Positions 1-9,939 of a stretch of DNA of 64,000 nucleotides are shown here, in pieces. This DNA comes from Lederbergia graminis (lineage in GTDB: Bacteria > Bacillota > Bacilli > Bacillales > Bacillaceae_C). A model generated the notes under the pieces. The model ran no database searches. It was not told the DNA's origin and saw nothing but the letters and a program-made list of their open reading frames with translations. The DNA is taken from positions 100,366 to 164,365 of the forward strand of contig NZ_JBHSMC010000005.1 of assembly GCF_042655485.1 (NCBI RefSeq), read 5' to 3'. Position 1 is the first letter of the stretch. Each line of letters opens with the position of its first letter. The translations under genes were made by a program, and so were the position numbers.

Positions 1-101
1 TGCTTTTAACATGGTATTTTATTAGTTATCTAAGTATATACCCATCTTTTGAAGCATTTACACGGTAGCTACCTTAAAGCTGATTAGCTTCATTACTGAA
101 G

Positions 102-2483
102 TTATAACGTCTCCTTCAGTTTTTCTAATTCATTGTGATTAATAAGAACATCTCGTGGTTTACTTCCTTTTGGTTCTGAAATAATTCCTTGTGTTTCCAA
201 CATCTCCATTAGTCGAGCTGCACGATTATAACCAATACGGAAATTTCGTTGTAATAATGAGGTAGAAGCACTACCTTGATTAACAACAAAATCACAAGCG
301 TCCATTAATAGCTCATCTTCATCTTCCTGAATTTGAGCTTTCTTAAGTAATTCCTCTTGTTCAAATAAATAATTAGGCTCTCCTTGATTACGCACAAAAT
401 CTATCACCCGATCAATTTCTTCATCAGAAACAAAGGTTCCTTGAAGTCTAACTGGTTTGGAAGAACCACTTTCTAAAAACAACATATCACCTCGACCTAA
501 AAGCTTTTCTGCACCACTAATATCAATTATTGTACGAGAGTCCACTTGTGAGGAGACCGAAAAAGCAATTCTTGTTGGCACATTCGCTTTTATTAATCCC
601 GTAATTACATCAACAGATGGACGTTGTGTTGCAATAATTAGATGGATCCCACATGCCCGTGCCTTTTGAGCAATCCTACAGATTGAATCTTCTACATCAT
701 GTGGTGCCATCATCATTAAATCTGCTAATTCGTCGATAACTATTACAATAAAAGGAAGTTTTTCATGATGCTGCCCATTTTCTGTAGCAACTATATTATA
801 TCGATTAATATCTCTTACGCTCGCATGCGCAAATAATTCGTAACGGCGTTCCATCTCATCAACGGCCCATTTTAAAGCTGCAGTCGCTGCCTTAACGTCA
901 GTGATAACTGGGCTTACTAAATGGGGGATATGATTATATGGAGCGAGCTCTACCATTTTCGGGTCAATTAGCAATAATTTTAAGTCTTCAGGTTTTGCTT
1001 TGTATAAAAGACTAACTAATATTGAATTAATACAAACACTCTTACCAGAACCAGTAGCACCGGCAATTAAGCCATGTGGCATTTTCTTTAAGTCTGTCAC
1101 AACTGGTGTACCAGAAATATCTAAACCAAGCGCTGCGGTTAATGGCGATTCACTTGATAGAAATGTTTCGTCGTTAATAATTTCACTAATTTGAACCGGT
1201 CTACTCTCATGATTAGGAAGCTCAATACCAATTGTTCTCTTCCCAGGTATAGGTGCCTCCATTCGAATATCTTTTGCAGCTAAACTTAATTTAATGTCAT
1301 CACTCAAATTTGTTATCTTATTTACCTTCACACCACGCTCTGGATGAACTTCAAACCTTGTAACAGATGGTCCTTGACTAACATTTACAACATATGCATT
1401 TACATTAAAATTTTGTAATGTTTCATCTAGGAGTTCGGTTTGCTCCGCGATCCATTGCTTATTTTCAGCTTTCGCAACAGGTGGATGCAATAGCTGAATA
1501 GGTGGAAATACATAAGACTCTAACGTCTTATCTGTTACGTCAGTCGAAGCAGCAACTTCCGTATTAATCGCTTCTTTGTACGCTTGTTGTAATTGTTGTG
1601 AACCTTGTTGCACATTTTGGCTCACTTCTTCATTTGTTTCTTGTCTACTCTTTTGACGCTCTTGAAAAGATTTTCGATCCTGTTTCAACATTAATACGTT
1701 AAATGGCATGTTTCTTCTCGGTTTCTTCTGTTTCATGTCAGTCAGATTTGTAGGATTTGACTCTTTCGATTCCTCTTTCATTACATCATCCTGATTTGAA
1801 GACAGTTCCATTTCATTAATAACGGGCTCATTTTTTTCTTCTGTTACAAATTCCTCGCTACTCTCATACTGTACTTCCTTTTCTGTTTCATCTTGGTGTA
1901 CATGTTCAGGAACAGTTGAAGCTTCAGGAATATGTACCACTTCATGAGTATCCAAATTATTTTCTTGTTCTGTCTCACTCTCCGCCATCTGTTGTGATAA
2001 AGGATTTTCATCTACAGAAAAAGGTTTTGCTTTTCTTGGATCATTAAATCCATATATCGGTGACGGAACTGTTGAAGGTCGAAATGGTTGCCGCGATTTT
2101 GATTCTATCTTATTTGAAGTTGGTCGTCTATCCTTCTTTTGAAACACAGATTCAGGATATTCCTTCCCTAATGTTTTAGGGAGTCTTTCGCCATCATCTA
2201 CTTGAGGTGGCGAAGAATAACGATTAGGCTGCCTATTATAGCTTGCACTTCTATTCGTATTTCGTTGATTATCGGGTTTCTGTTGGATTGATTGTCTTTC
2301 TCGCTTTGGTTCATCTTCAATTAATGGAAACCGAAAATTTCCTTTCGGATAATGGTATGTCATTTTTGTATTCATTTTAGGTATGTGATTGTTATTTTGT
2401 AATTGCTTATTCTCGTAACTTGTTTGACTTTCTTCGTGTTCACTATCTAGAAATTTCGAAAAAACCTTTCTAAACCAGGACAT
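102..2483 (-). CDS. sftA: DNA translocase SftA (FtsK/SpoIIIE family)
   Basis: FtsK/SpoIIIE-type ATPase of 793 residues that moves DNA away from the closing septum. The N-terminal ~330 residues are a hydrophilic, Gln/Glu/Ser-rich linker without membrane helices. This fits soluble SftA rather than membrane-anchored SpoIIIE. The motor follows, with Walker A GATGSGKSVCIN, Walker B in VIVIDELADLMM, and the IIATQRPS block. A C-terminal winged-helix gamma domain (RIGYNRAARLMEMLE) would read directional DNA motifs. The ATG has an AGAGGG ribosome site. In B. subtilis sftA lies next to ytpR, but here ytpR is about 24 kb away. Confidence 0.95.
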   Translation of the reverse strand: MSWFRKVFSKFLDSEHEESQTSYENKQLQNNNHIPKMNTKMTYHYPKGNFRFPLIEDEPKRERQSIQQKPDNQRNTNRSASYNRQPNRYSSPPQVDDGERLPKTLGKEYPESVFQKKDRRPTSNKIESKSRQPFRPSTVPSPIYGFNDPRKAKPFSVDENPLSQQMAESETEQENNLDTHEVVHIPEASTVPEHVHQDETEKEVQYESSEEFVTEEKNEPVINEMELSSNQDDVMKEESKESNPTNLTDMKQKKPRRNMPFNVLMLKQDRKSFQERQKSRQETNEEVSQNVQQGSQQLQQAYKEAINTEVAASTDVTDKTLESYVFPPIQLLHPPVAKAENKQWIAEQTELLDETLQNFNVNAYVVNVSQGPSVTRFEVHPERGVKVNKITNLSDDIKLSLAAKDIRMEAPIPGKRTIGIELPNHESRPVQISEIINDETFLSSESPLTAALGLDISGTPVVTDLKKMPHGLIAGATGSGKSVCINSILVSLLYKAKPEDLKLLLIDPKMVELAPYNHIPHLVSPVITDVKAATAALKWAVDEMERRYELFAHASVRDINRYNIVATENGQHHEKLPFIVIVIDELADLMMMAPHDVEDSICRIAQKARACGIHLIIATQRPSVDVITGLIKANVPTRIAFSVSSQVDSRTIIDISGAEKLLGRGDMLFLESGSSKPVRLQGTFVSDEEIDRVIDFVRNQGEPNYLFEQEELLKKAQIQEDEDELLMDACDFVVNQGSASTSLLQRNFRIGYNRAARLMEMLETQGIISEPKGSKPRDVLINHNELEKLKETL

Positions 2484-2608
2484 ATTATCCCTCTTTCTAT
2501 ATGCAGTTTCCTAAAGTTGTTAACTGCCTTATTATATCAAAAATACAGCATAAAAATTGAGTCTTTTGGAACATTATTAAAGAATCATTTGTGAAGAGGA
2601 GGATCATC

Positions 2609-3208
2609 TTGAGGATAATTAAGCCCATAATATATAGCAGTTTTGTCTCACTTATGCTTGTTGGATGTGGGACAAATAATGGTAACAATAATGAATTTGC
2701 GTACGATAGTTCTCCGCCCCCACAGAATGGCCATTATGATGGAGTTCAAAATACTAGCGATTGGACTGACTACAATTACAATAGTAACTATACAGGTAAT
2801 GATCGATTTAATGCAAAATATCCCATGAATGTGAATAATGGTAATCAAGCTACTGATAATATCGATGTTGCCGATGACATTGATGTTGCAGACGACATTG
2901 CTGATGCAGTCGCCCAATTAAAAGAAGTAGACAATGCATATGTTCTTGTTACAAGAAGGAATGCGTATATTGCTGTTAAATTAACGAATGACTCCCGTAA
3001 CGAACTCACAAAAAATATTGAAGAGAAAATAGCTAATAAAGCTCGAAAAGTCGATAAAAATCTTGATCACGTTTATGTATCAGAAAACCCTGATTTTTAT
3101 GAGCGTATGCACGGATATAGAAATGATTTAAATAATGGCGAACCAGTTAGTGGCTTCTTTGAAGAATTCAACAACACCATACGGCGAATCTTCCCTAGTT
3201 CGCGTTAA
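2609..3208 (+). CDS. YhcN/YlaJ-family sporulation lipoprotein
   Basis: Small secreted lipoprotein of about 199 residues. It has a short basic N-terminus, a hydrophobic segment and a lipobox ending LVGC. An Asn/Tyr-rich linker follows, then an acidic stretch with the repeat IDVADD, and a conserved C-terminal domain (AVAQLKEVDNAYVLVTRRNAYIAV) typical of YhcN/YlaJ proteins. These are made during sporulation and are found in spore membranes (family knowledge). I start at TTG 2609, six bases after AGGAGG. The upstream in-frame GTG at 2591 overlaps that ribosome site. It is transcribed away from sftA and ends at a strong terminator. Confidence 0.8.
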   Translation: MRIIKPIIYSSFVSLMLVGCGTNNGNNNEFAYDSSPPPQNGHYDGVQNTSDWTDYNYNSNYTGNDRFNAKYPMNVNNGNQATDNIDVADDIDVADDIADAVAQLKEVDNAYVLVTRRNAYIAVKLTNDSRNELTKNIEEKIANKARKVDKNLDHVYVSENPDFYERMHGYRNDLNNGEPVSGFFEEFNNTIRRIFPSSR

Positions 3209-3246
3209 TAAACGGACTTATTTACAGTTAGTTTTACAATTCACAA

Positions 3247-3276
3247 TAAAAGGCTGTCCGTTTTTCGGCAGCCTTT
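3247..3276 (+). terminator. Rho-independent terminator, probably bidirectional
   Basis: Inverted repeat AAAAGGCTGTCCG / CGGCAGCCTTTT with a T-rich loop and A/T-rich flanks. It ends the lipoprotein gene on the + strand and the small membrane protein on the - strand. Confidence 0.85.
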
Positions 3277-3279
3277 TAA

Positions 3280-3480
3280 TTAATAAAATATACCTATTAT
3301 GACAAGCGCTCCGAGTATTAATCCACCAATCGTACCAATTGTTTCTGTATTAAGAATGGGTTTCGGAGTGAAAAATTTAATATCCTCTATATCTGTTTCT
3401 AACTTAGAAATCTTTTCATTTAATTGTTTTATTTCTTTTAATAACAATTCATTTGTTTCGTTATCCTTATTACTCATCAT
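3280..3480 (-). CDS. Small coiled-coil protein with one membrane helix
   Basis: A 66-residue protein I cannot assign to a family. Residues ~10-36 form a charged heptad-like coiled coil (EIKQLNEKISKLETDIEDI). Residues ~47-66 form one hydrophobic helix with Gly-rich packing (GTIGGLILGALVIIGIFY). The predicted topology is a cytosolic coil anchored by a C-terminal membrane segment. The ATG lies close after GGAGGGG, so translation is credible. It stands alone between terminators. A role as a membrane-tethered adaptor would be speculation. Confidence 0.6.
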   Translation of the reverse strand: MMSNKDNETNELLLKEIKQLNEKISKLETDIEDIKFFTPKPILNTETIGTIGGLILGALVIIGIFY

Positions 3481-3630
3481 CTCGCCCCTCCATTCACTAT
3501 TACATTATATACGAAGTACTATATGAATTGTTTCATTTTTTCAAGAAATTCATACTAGTAAAATACTCATCTACAAAAAATCTATTTCTCAAGTTTTATT
3601 ACAATAAGCTATATTCAGTCGCGCTAAGAA

Positions 3631-3665
3631 AAAAGCTGTCATCGGATTACTCCTAGACAGCTTTT
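3631..3665 (-). terminator. Terminator of the LTA synthase gene
   Basis: On the - strand the stem AAAGCTGTC/GACAGCTTT is followed by a T run. It sits directly after the LTA-synthase-family stop codon. Confidence 0.85.
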
Positions 3666-3668
3666 GTT

Positions 3669-5609
3669 TTATTCATTTTCTTGTTTTTGATAATTATATT
3701 TTGAGCGATCGACTGGTTCGAAACCTTTAGGTGTATGGAAGCGTAATAAATCACCATTTACAACATGGTCTGAAAGTGCCAATTTGTATTGTGCAAGTTC
3801 ACGATATTTTTCTGCTTCTTGTAACATATCTTCCTCTAATAATTCACCAGTCTTAGAATCATAGTACTTGTCACCAACACTAGTAATAGTTGGGCTTACG
3901 AAGTCACCATTTCTAAATGGTACTAATTCATCATGTTCATCAGAGAATAAATCTGTACCGAAATGTACATAATCTCTCGTATCAATACCAAGCAAATGCA
4001 TTAATGTTGGTTTAATGTCAATTTGAGCACCATATTTATGGTTTATACCGCCTTCCATTCCTGGAACACGAATGAATAATGGTACACGTTGTAATGCAGC
4101 ATTATCAAATTCTGTAACTTCCTTACCTAATACCTGGCTCATCGCTTCATTATGGTTTTTAGAAATACCATAGTGATCACCATACATAATGATAATGGAA
4201 TTATCATATAATCCAGATTCTTTTAGATAAGTAAAGAACTCTTCTAATGCTTCATCCGCATATCGAGCAGTTTGGAAATAATTATCTACAGATTTATCTC
4301 CTGTCGTATGTGGCGCGATTGTTGCATCTTCATCACTTATCGGATAAGGATAATGATGAGTAACCGTAATAAATTTCGTATAGAATGGTTGTGGTAATGA
4401 TTCTAGTAATTCCTTTGATTGTTCAAAGAACGGTTTGTCCATTAATCCATAATCAGTTAAGTCCTCTGGATTCATATCATAAAATTTCTCATCGAAGAAA
4501 TGGTTAAAACCAAATGATTTATAAATTTCATTTCTATTCCAGAAGCTTCCTGCATTACCATGAAATACTGCAGATGTATATCCTTGTTGCCCTAGAATAG
4601 CTGGCGCTGCATGGTATACATTTCTTCCTTTCGTTGTAAAAGCTGAACCTTGTGGTAAACCATATAATGAGTTTTCGATCATAAATTCAGCATCTGCAGT
4701 TTTACCAGCTGCGACCTGATGGAAGAAGTTGTCAAAGTAGACTGTGTTTTCCTCTCTAGTTAAAGAGTTTAGGAACGGTGTTACTTCTTCTCCATGCAAT
4801 TCGTAATCTATTAGGAATGATTGAATAGATTCTAAGTGAAAATAGATTACGTTCATCCCTTCACCAATTCCAAAGTATTCTGGATTTGGTTCTGCATAAT
4901 TAGACTTTGTGAAGTTAAGAATTTCTGTAATATCATCACTGCTCGCTGTAACTCTTTGTGCAGATGCCTTCGTACTTTGCACTGCATCGTATATTGTATA
5001 GTTGTACATACCTAAATATTTCACAATATAGTTACGATCAAATCCTCTAGTTAATAATTGAGGACGGTCAGTTTCAGCTAAACCAATATTTGCACTGATA
5101 ATTGCCAATGATAATGCGAACAAAGCCGCAACTTTTCGAAGTTTCATATCTTCCTTTTCTATTTTCACGAAACGAAATACAAGTATTCCCATTAAGAAAA
5201 GAAAGTCAATAAACAATAGTATGTCCGATGGCTTTAATAATGTTAAAATACTTCCGCTAACATCACCAAGATTTTGTGTCTGTGTTAATACTGGTAAAGT
5301 TATAAAGTCAGTAAATGAGCGGTAATACACAACATTCGCAAATAAGATAATGGATAACAAAAGATATATAATCATTAATGCTATATATTTTTTGCGACCT
5401 TTAAACAAAAATGCTAAGCCAAGAAATAATAACGAAGAACCTAAAGGATTTAGGAGCAATAAAAACTCTTGAAATGTTCCTTCAACTCCTAAGTTAAACT
5501 GTGTTAATTGTACTGCGTATGTTTTTATCCAAAGAAATAGCACAGCTAAAAAGAAAAATCCTATATATTTGTTGAAAATACTTTGGAATCTAATCAAAAG
5601 GTTATTCAT
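3669..5609 (-). CDS. Lipoteichoic acid synthase family protein (LtaS/YfnI/YqgS type)
   Basis: Membrane glycerol-phosphate transferase of 646 residues. It would polymerise or prime the lipoteichoic acid backbone from phosphatidylglycerol outside the cell. Five membrane helices occupy residues ~1-190. The extracellular sulfatase-like domain follows, with the catalytic Thr in GKTADAEF (about residue 304) and metal-ligand motifs around YGDHYGIS and FHLESIQS. Length and layout match LtaS. Bacillaceae carry several paralogs, so I cannot say whether this is the main synthase or a primase or stress paralog. It is monocistronic with its own terminator. Confidence 0.9.
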   Translation of the reverse strand: MNNLLIRFQSIFNKYIGFFFLAVLFLWIKTYAVQLTQFNLGVEGTFQEFLLLLNPLGSSLLFLGLAFLFKGRKKYIALMIIYLLLSIILFANVVYYRSFTDFITLPVLTQTQNLGDVSGSILTLLKPSDILLFIDFLFLMGILVFRFVKIEKEDMKLRKVAALFALSLAIISANIGLAETDRPQLLTRGFDRNYIVKYLGMYNYTIYDAVQSTKASAQRVTASSDDITEILNFTKSNYAEPNPEYFGIGEGMNVIYFHLESIQSFLIDYELHGEEVTPFLNSLTREENTVYFDNFFHQVAAGKTADAEFMIENSLYGLPQGSAFTTKGRNVYHAAPAILGQQGYTSAVFHGNAGSFWNRNEIYKSFGFNHFFDEKFYDMNPEDLTDYGLMDKPFFEQSKELLESLPQPFYTKFITVTHHYPYPISDEDATIAPHTTGDKSVDNYFQTARYADEALEEFFTYLKESGLYDNSIIIMYGDHYGISKNHNEAMSQVLGKEVTEFDNAALQRVPLFIRVPGMEGGINHKYGAQIDIKPTLMHLLGIDTRDYVHFGTDLFSDEHDELVPFRNGDFVSPTITSVGDKYYDSKTGELLEEDMLQEAEKYRELAQYKLALSDHVVNGDLLRFHTPKGFEPVDRSKYNYQKQENE

Positions 5610-5795
5610 ATTTGCACCTACCCTCTAGCAAGATATTATGTCATATTTATATTGAAAATTAAAGGTCAAAATTAAACCAATTAAACTATTATTTTCTATT
5701 ACAATCTCTAATTTGATGTTATAAAAAACATCAGAAACAAATTATACTCTGTATTAACAAAATGTCAAGTCGTTAAAAATCCACTATATATTATA

Positions 5796-6914
5796 TCACT
5801 TTTTCAAGAAATTTTCAGTGTAATACGGTCTCCACTCATCATTAAAGGAAACACCCACTCCTAATTCTTCAAAATCCTTTTGTAATATATTTTCTCTATG
5901 CCCAATTGAATTCATTAACCCTTCATGGGCATAAATACTACTAATCTGCCCGGATGCTAGGTTTTCACCTGCCATTACATAATGAATATTATCGTTCTCC
6001 ATTCGTTCAAAAGGCGACAATCCATCCAAATTTGTATGGCTAAAATAATTATTATCAGCCATATCCTTACTATGTTTACGGGCTGTTTTCATCACTTCTT
6101 CATTCCATTTTAATATAGATAGACCATGATTAACTCTGGTTGCATTCGTCAGGTCAAATAATTGATATTCAAACCCTTCTATCAATTTGGTATTTGGCTC
6201 TCCGAATATTTTCTTCTTCTGATCTTCCAGCTCTTTACTAATTATTTGTATTGCAGTTACAGTATTACTCTCATGTTTATCATAGAATATTGTTACATAA
6301 TTGCCATCCACCCGAAAAATATCATATTCATCATTATGCTGAAATTGGTAATGAACCCAACCCTTTTGAATACTTGTAAGCGGCTTATATGCTTCGAGAA
6401 TTACATCCCTTGTACTTTCAAATGTAATGTTCATTGTAGATGATAATAAATCTTGGTTTGAATAAATTCCTGCCACCTTGTCCTCTTTATCATATGCAAT
6501 CATGATGAAATTTTGATAATTATTATGATATGTCACCCAATTGACACCATATTCATTCATAGTAATTCTTTTTGGAGCACCTACTATTTTCTCTATTTCA
6601 GCTTTTTCATCACCTAATCTAATATTGTTCATAGAAAAGGATTGATTCTCAGTGGGATCTGCTTGCCTTTTATCTCTTATTATATTATCTTCAACACCCG
6701 AGTTATCGGAAAATTTATCTTTCCATAATTGAAATTGTTGTATGATCTTCTCTTCAACTGCATTTATTGTAGGGTGTTCTTGTATCCTCTTCATGTCTTC
6801 TTGTATATCGTTTACAACGCCATTTATTCCTGATTGTTTAAAATCTTCTCCGTAAAAATACCAAAGGGCGCCTACTAATAATATGATAGGAAAAAAATAT
6901 TTTATTTTCGACAT
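5796..6914 (-). CDS. CAP (SCP/PR1)-domain protein, YlbC-like
   Basis: Exported or membrane-tethered protein of about 372 residues with one N-terminal hydrophobic segment (FFPIILLVGALWYFY). A CAP-associated N-terminal domain spans residues ~90-220 (NNIRLGDEKAEIEKIVG). A C-terminal CAP domain carries HTNLDGLSPFERM, AGENLASGQ and GHRENIL, the family's conserved cavity motifs. B. subtilis YlbC has the same two-domain layout. The biochemical role is unknown. I start at ATG 6914, seven bases after AGGGGTGA. The in-frame GTG at 6923 lies inside that site. Confidence 0.85.
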   Translation of the reverse strand: MSKIKYFFPIILLVGALWYFYGEDFKQSGINGVVNDIQEDMKRIQEHPTINAVEEKIIQQFQLWKDKFSDNSGVEDNIIRDKRQADPTENQSFSMNNIRLGDEKAEIEKIVGAPKRITMNEYGVNWVTYHNNYQNFIMIAYDKEDKVAGIYSNQDLLSSTMNITFESTRDVILEAYKPLTSIQKGWVHYQFQHNDEYDIFRVDGNYVTIFYDKHESNTVTAIQIISKELEDQKKKIFGEPNTKLIEGFEYQLFDLTNATRVNHGLSILKWNEEVMKTARKHSKDMADNNYFSHTNLDGLSPFERMENDNIHYVMAGENLASGQISSIYAHEGLMNSIGHRENILQKDFEELGVGVSFNDEWRPYYTENFLKK

Positions 6915-7046
6915 AATAGTCACCCCTGCTTGTTCAAATTTTTATTTTAGAGACTAACGGATGTGTCATAATTCTAAATATTAAAAAGCCATTGTGTATT
7001 CTTACAAATCATAGTAAGATTTACCTAAAAATACGAAGGAGGGCGA

Positions 7047-8288
7047 ATGTTGGAATATTTAATCATGCACTTTCTTTTTAATATATCATTATTAGTAGTG
7101 TTACTTTTCCTTTTCTTTATATGGATTAAAATAACAGAAAATATCGAGTCATACAAAAAAGCATTTTTAATATACTTTATCCTTTCATTACTCTTATGTA
7201 ATTTATTCGCGTATGAATTAAGTGATTACATAGCACTTGATCTACGGATTATCCCTTTCCTAATTGGTGGCCTTTATTTTAGATTAAGTCCTATTTTGGG
7301 TTTATTGCTAATTGCAATGCGCGGGTTCCATGGGATAGATCTTGGATTCTATGTTGGTGTCATTTTTTACGCAATATTTAGTTATGTAATTTGGAAATTG
7401 TCCCCACTGTTTCTAAAATTATCAGAGAAATATCGAATTCTTTCTTCCACAGGAATTACCTTCATTGTAAGTTTGGGTATATTAGCACTTTTAGAAATAG
7501 ACAGTACTCCACATCGAATTATTGATGTGTGGTCTGCGTATATCATAGTACCTCCACTTGGTGTTGCTATGCTTGCTTATCTGATTGAACACATTAATAA
7601 AAACGTTATATTAATGAAAGAATTAATTAAATCAGAAAAATTTGAAGTACTGGAACAAATGGGGGCTGCTATATCTCAAGAAATTAAAATTCCAATCACT
7701 AATAGTCTTCAATATATCCAAAATCTTAACAATTTAACATTAGATTCAAATGATAAAAAACAACATTTGACTAACATTCACGATAGCTTAACTTCTGCTG
7801 AAATGGTGATTAAGGATTACTTGTCGTTTTCAAAACCATCTATTCAATCTATTGAAAAAATAGATGTGAATGAAGAAATAATTCAATTAATTAAATTAAT
7901 GCAGCCTCTTACAAAACAAAATGCTATACAAATACATACGAATTTATCCTCAAAAGGATGCATAAATGGAAATAGACAAAATTTTCAACAATGTTTAGTT
8001 AATATAATGAAAAATGCTGTAGAAGCGATGCCTAATGGAGGTGTTTTAACAATAGAAACAACTTCTACATTAACTACAATTACGATAATGATTGAAGATA
8101 CTGGAATTGGCATTAGTAAGGAACAGCTTTCTAGAATTGACGAGCCTTTCTATTCAACTAAAGGCGAAAAAGGAACCGGAGTTGGATTAATGGTTTCCTA
8201 TAATATAGTACGTTCAATGAAAGGCACTATTAATGTAAGAAGCGAACTTGGAAAAGGAACTTTATTTCAACTTACATTCAGAAAGTAA
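7047..8288 (+). CDS. Degenerate membrane sensor histidine kinase, His replaced by Gln
   Basis: Protein of 413 residues with five or six membrane helices (residues ~1-190) of the 5TMR-LYT type seen in KinB-like kinases, including GGLYFRLSPILGLLLIAMRG. The dimerisation box reads ISQEIKIPIT at residue 211 where active kinases have SHEIRNPLT. The phospho-acceptor His is Gln (codon CAA at 7677) and the conserved Asn is Ile. The ATP-binding domain is intact: N box NIMKNAVEAM, G1 DTGIGIS, G2 GTGVGLMVS. It may bind ATP and phosphorylate a partner's His but cannot carry the phosphate itself. No response regulator is adjacent. The paralog follows 41 bp downstream. Confidence 0.85.
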   Translation: MLEYLIMHFLFNISLLVVLLFLFFIWIKITENIESYKKAFLIYFILSLLLCNLFAYELSDYIALDLRIIPFLIGGLYFRLSPILGLLLIAMRGFHGIDLGFYVGVIFYAIFSYVIWKLSPLFLKLSEKYRILSSTGITFIVSLGILALLEIDSTPHRIIDVWSAYIIVPPLGVAMLAYLIEHINKNVILMKELIKSEKFEVLEQMGAAISQEIKIPITNSLQYIQNLNNLTLDSNDKKQHLTNIHDSLTSAEMVIKDYLSFSKPSIQSIEKIDVNEEIIQLIKLMQPLTKQNAIQIHTNLSSKGCINGNRQNFQQCLVNIMKNAVEAMPNGGVLTIETTSTLTTITIMIEDTGIGISKEQLSRIDEPFYSTKGEKGTGVGLMVSYNIVRSMKGTINVRSELGKGTLFQLTFRK

Positions 8289-8329
8289 CTCTCAAAAAAA
8301 TCTATAAGTACTATTAGGAGATGCTGTCT

Positions 8330-9580
8330 TTGGAATTTACCATTCACTTCTTATTTAATTTATCGCTTTTATTAGTATTATTATTTTTTTGTATTCTATG
8401 GAGTGAACGATTAAATAAATATGAATCGAATAAGAAGATTACAACTGCATATTTTTTATCATGCCTCATTATATCCAGTATTTTTACATACGAGGTTCAC
8501 AATGGTATTTTACTTGGATTGAATAATGTTGGATTTATCGTTGGTGGACTTTATGCAGGACTAGGCCCTTTATTAGCACTTGTTATTATTATTATCAGAG
8601 GTTTTTATGGATTTAATATTGATTTTTGGATAACGGTGTTATTTTATGGTGGTATGGCTTTATGTTTCAGATGGTTATCCCCTTGGTTTGTATTAAAACG
8701 AAAGAGATATAGAGTTTTTATTACTATTGCTTTAACATCTTTCTTGAGTATTTTACATATTGTTCCGTTAGAATTGTTGAACATAACATATGAACGCATA
8801 GATATTTGGTTTGCTTGTTTTGTCATTATCCCTTTAGGTGTTGGGTTAATTTCTTCTATCATGGAAGAATTGTGCAAAATATATGCTCTACGACGTCATG
8901 TATTAAAAGCAAGAAAATTAGAAGCTGTTGAGCAAATGGCCGCAGCTATATCACATGAAATCCGAAATCCACTTACATCAGCTATTGGGTTCATTCAACT
9001 TTTACGAGAAGGCTCCATAGATAAAGAAAAAGAAAATCAATACTTATCTATCATTAAGACTGAACTGAAGTCTGCGGAAAGAGTGATACAGGATTACTTT
9101 ACTTTCTCATCTCCTAATACGAATATTACTGAGACGATAAGTATTGAAAAAGTATTACAAGAAGTATTAGATTCGTATCACCTAATGAGCAGTCTACAAT
9201 CTATACAAATTAAAACAAACTTTCTCAATACTTTAAGGGTCGTTGGAGATGAACAAAGGCTACATCAGTGTTTAGTAAATATTATTAAAAATGCGATTGA
9301 AGCCATGAACAGCGGCGGAATATTAACTGTAGAAACTGAATCAGTTGGAGAAAAAGTATTTATTCGCATTAAAGATACAGGTATTGGCATGAATCAAGAA
9401 CAAATTGATCGTTTAGGTGAGCCCTATTACTCAACTAAAGGTGATATGGGAACTGGGCTTGGGTTAATGGTCTCCTATAGCATCGTACGTGCAATGGGTG
9501 GTACTATTCATGTAGAAAGTAAGGAAGGAGCAGGCACCTGCTTTCATTTGACCTTACCTGGTGTAAAAGTACATGGATAA
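8330..9580 (+). CDS. Membrane sensor histidine kinase, KinB-like
   Basis: Active-type paralog of the preceding gene, about 416 residues. It has the same multi-helix N-terminal sensor (GGLYAGLGPLLALVIIIIRG). The complete His box SHEIRNPLTSAIGF has the His near residue 209, followed by NIIKNAIEAM, DTGIGMN and GTGLGLMVS. Such orphan kinases commonly feed the Spo0F-Spo0A sporulation phosphorelay (family knowledge; the target here is inferred). I prefer TTG 8330, nine bases after AGGAG. ATG 8321 directly abuts that site, and the TTG start aligns better with the paralog's N-terminus. A terminator follows. Confidence 0.88.
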   Translation: MEFTIHFLFNLSLLLVLLFFCILWSERLNKYESNKKITTAYFLSCLIISSIFTYEVHNGILLGLNNVGFIVGGLYAGLGPLLALVIIIIRGFYGFNIDFWITVLFYGGMALCFRWLSPWFVLKRKRYRVFITIALTSFLSILHIVPLELLNITYERIDIWFACFVIIPLGVGLISSIMEELCKIYALRRHVLKARKLEAVEQMAAAISHEIRNPLTSAIGFIQLLREGSIDKEKENQYLSIIKTELKSAERVIQDYFTFSSPNTNITETISIEKVLQEVLDSYHLMSSLQSIQIKTNFLNTLRVVGDEQRLHQCLVNIIKNAIEAMNSGGILTVETESVGEKVFIRIKDTGIGMNQEQIDRLGEPYYSTKGDMGTGLGLMVSYSIVRAMGGTIHVESKEGAGTCFHLTLPGVKVHG

Positions 9581-9610
9581 TGGTACAAGGAATATTTGAG
9601 ATCAAAGAAA

Positions 9611-9655
9611 CGAACTATCTTTTCATTTGAAACTTAAGATAGTTCGTTTTTATTT
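9611..9655 (+). terminator. Terminator after the kinase pair
   Basis: CGAACTATCTT / AAGATAGTTCG stem followed by TTTTTATTTT. The same CGAACTA-type hairpin recurs near 13566 and 63838. Confidence 0.85.
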
Positions 9656-9711
9656 TGTCTTGAAAGTATTATTTCTCAGGATACAACTTTCCTAGGGAAA
9701 GGAATGTCTCC

Positions 9712-9914
9712 TTCGCTAGCCGCTAGTAGCTTAAGCTAGACGGACGTGTCAGCTGCGAGGAGGCTCCAAAACCTTGTCTAGCTGTAGGCGCTAACTATCG
9801 GCTCGAGGTCAAATAACCTAAGACATAAAGAGGATGTTGCGAAGTTAGCCTTCAAGTTCCAAGCACCTTTCGCTTTTTAAAGCTCGCGGAAAGCGAAGTG
9901 TATTTCCGAAGCTG
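9712..9914 (-). repeat. GC-rich dispersed repeat, copy 1 (family A)
   Basis: Non-coding GC-rich block in the gap between the kinase pair and the P-type ATPase. Read on the - strand it runs from GAAGTGTATTTCCGAAGC's complement to GCGGCTAGCGAA. It matches 25561-25892 (which has ~150 extra bases) and, in short form, 63526-63620. Shared landmarks are CGCTTTCCGCG, CAACATCCT, CTCGAGCCGAT, AGCTAGACAAGG, GCCTCCTCG and TAGCGGCTAGCGAA. No open reading frame is credible. Confidence 0.8.
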
Positions 9915-9939
9915 AATAGATGCACCAACATACCTCTAA

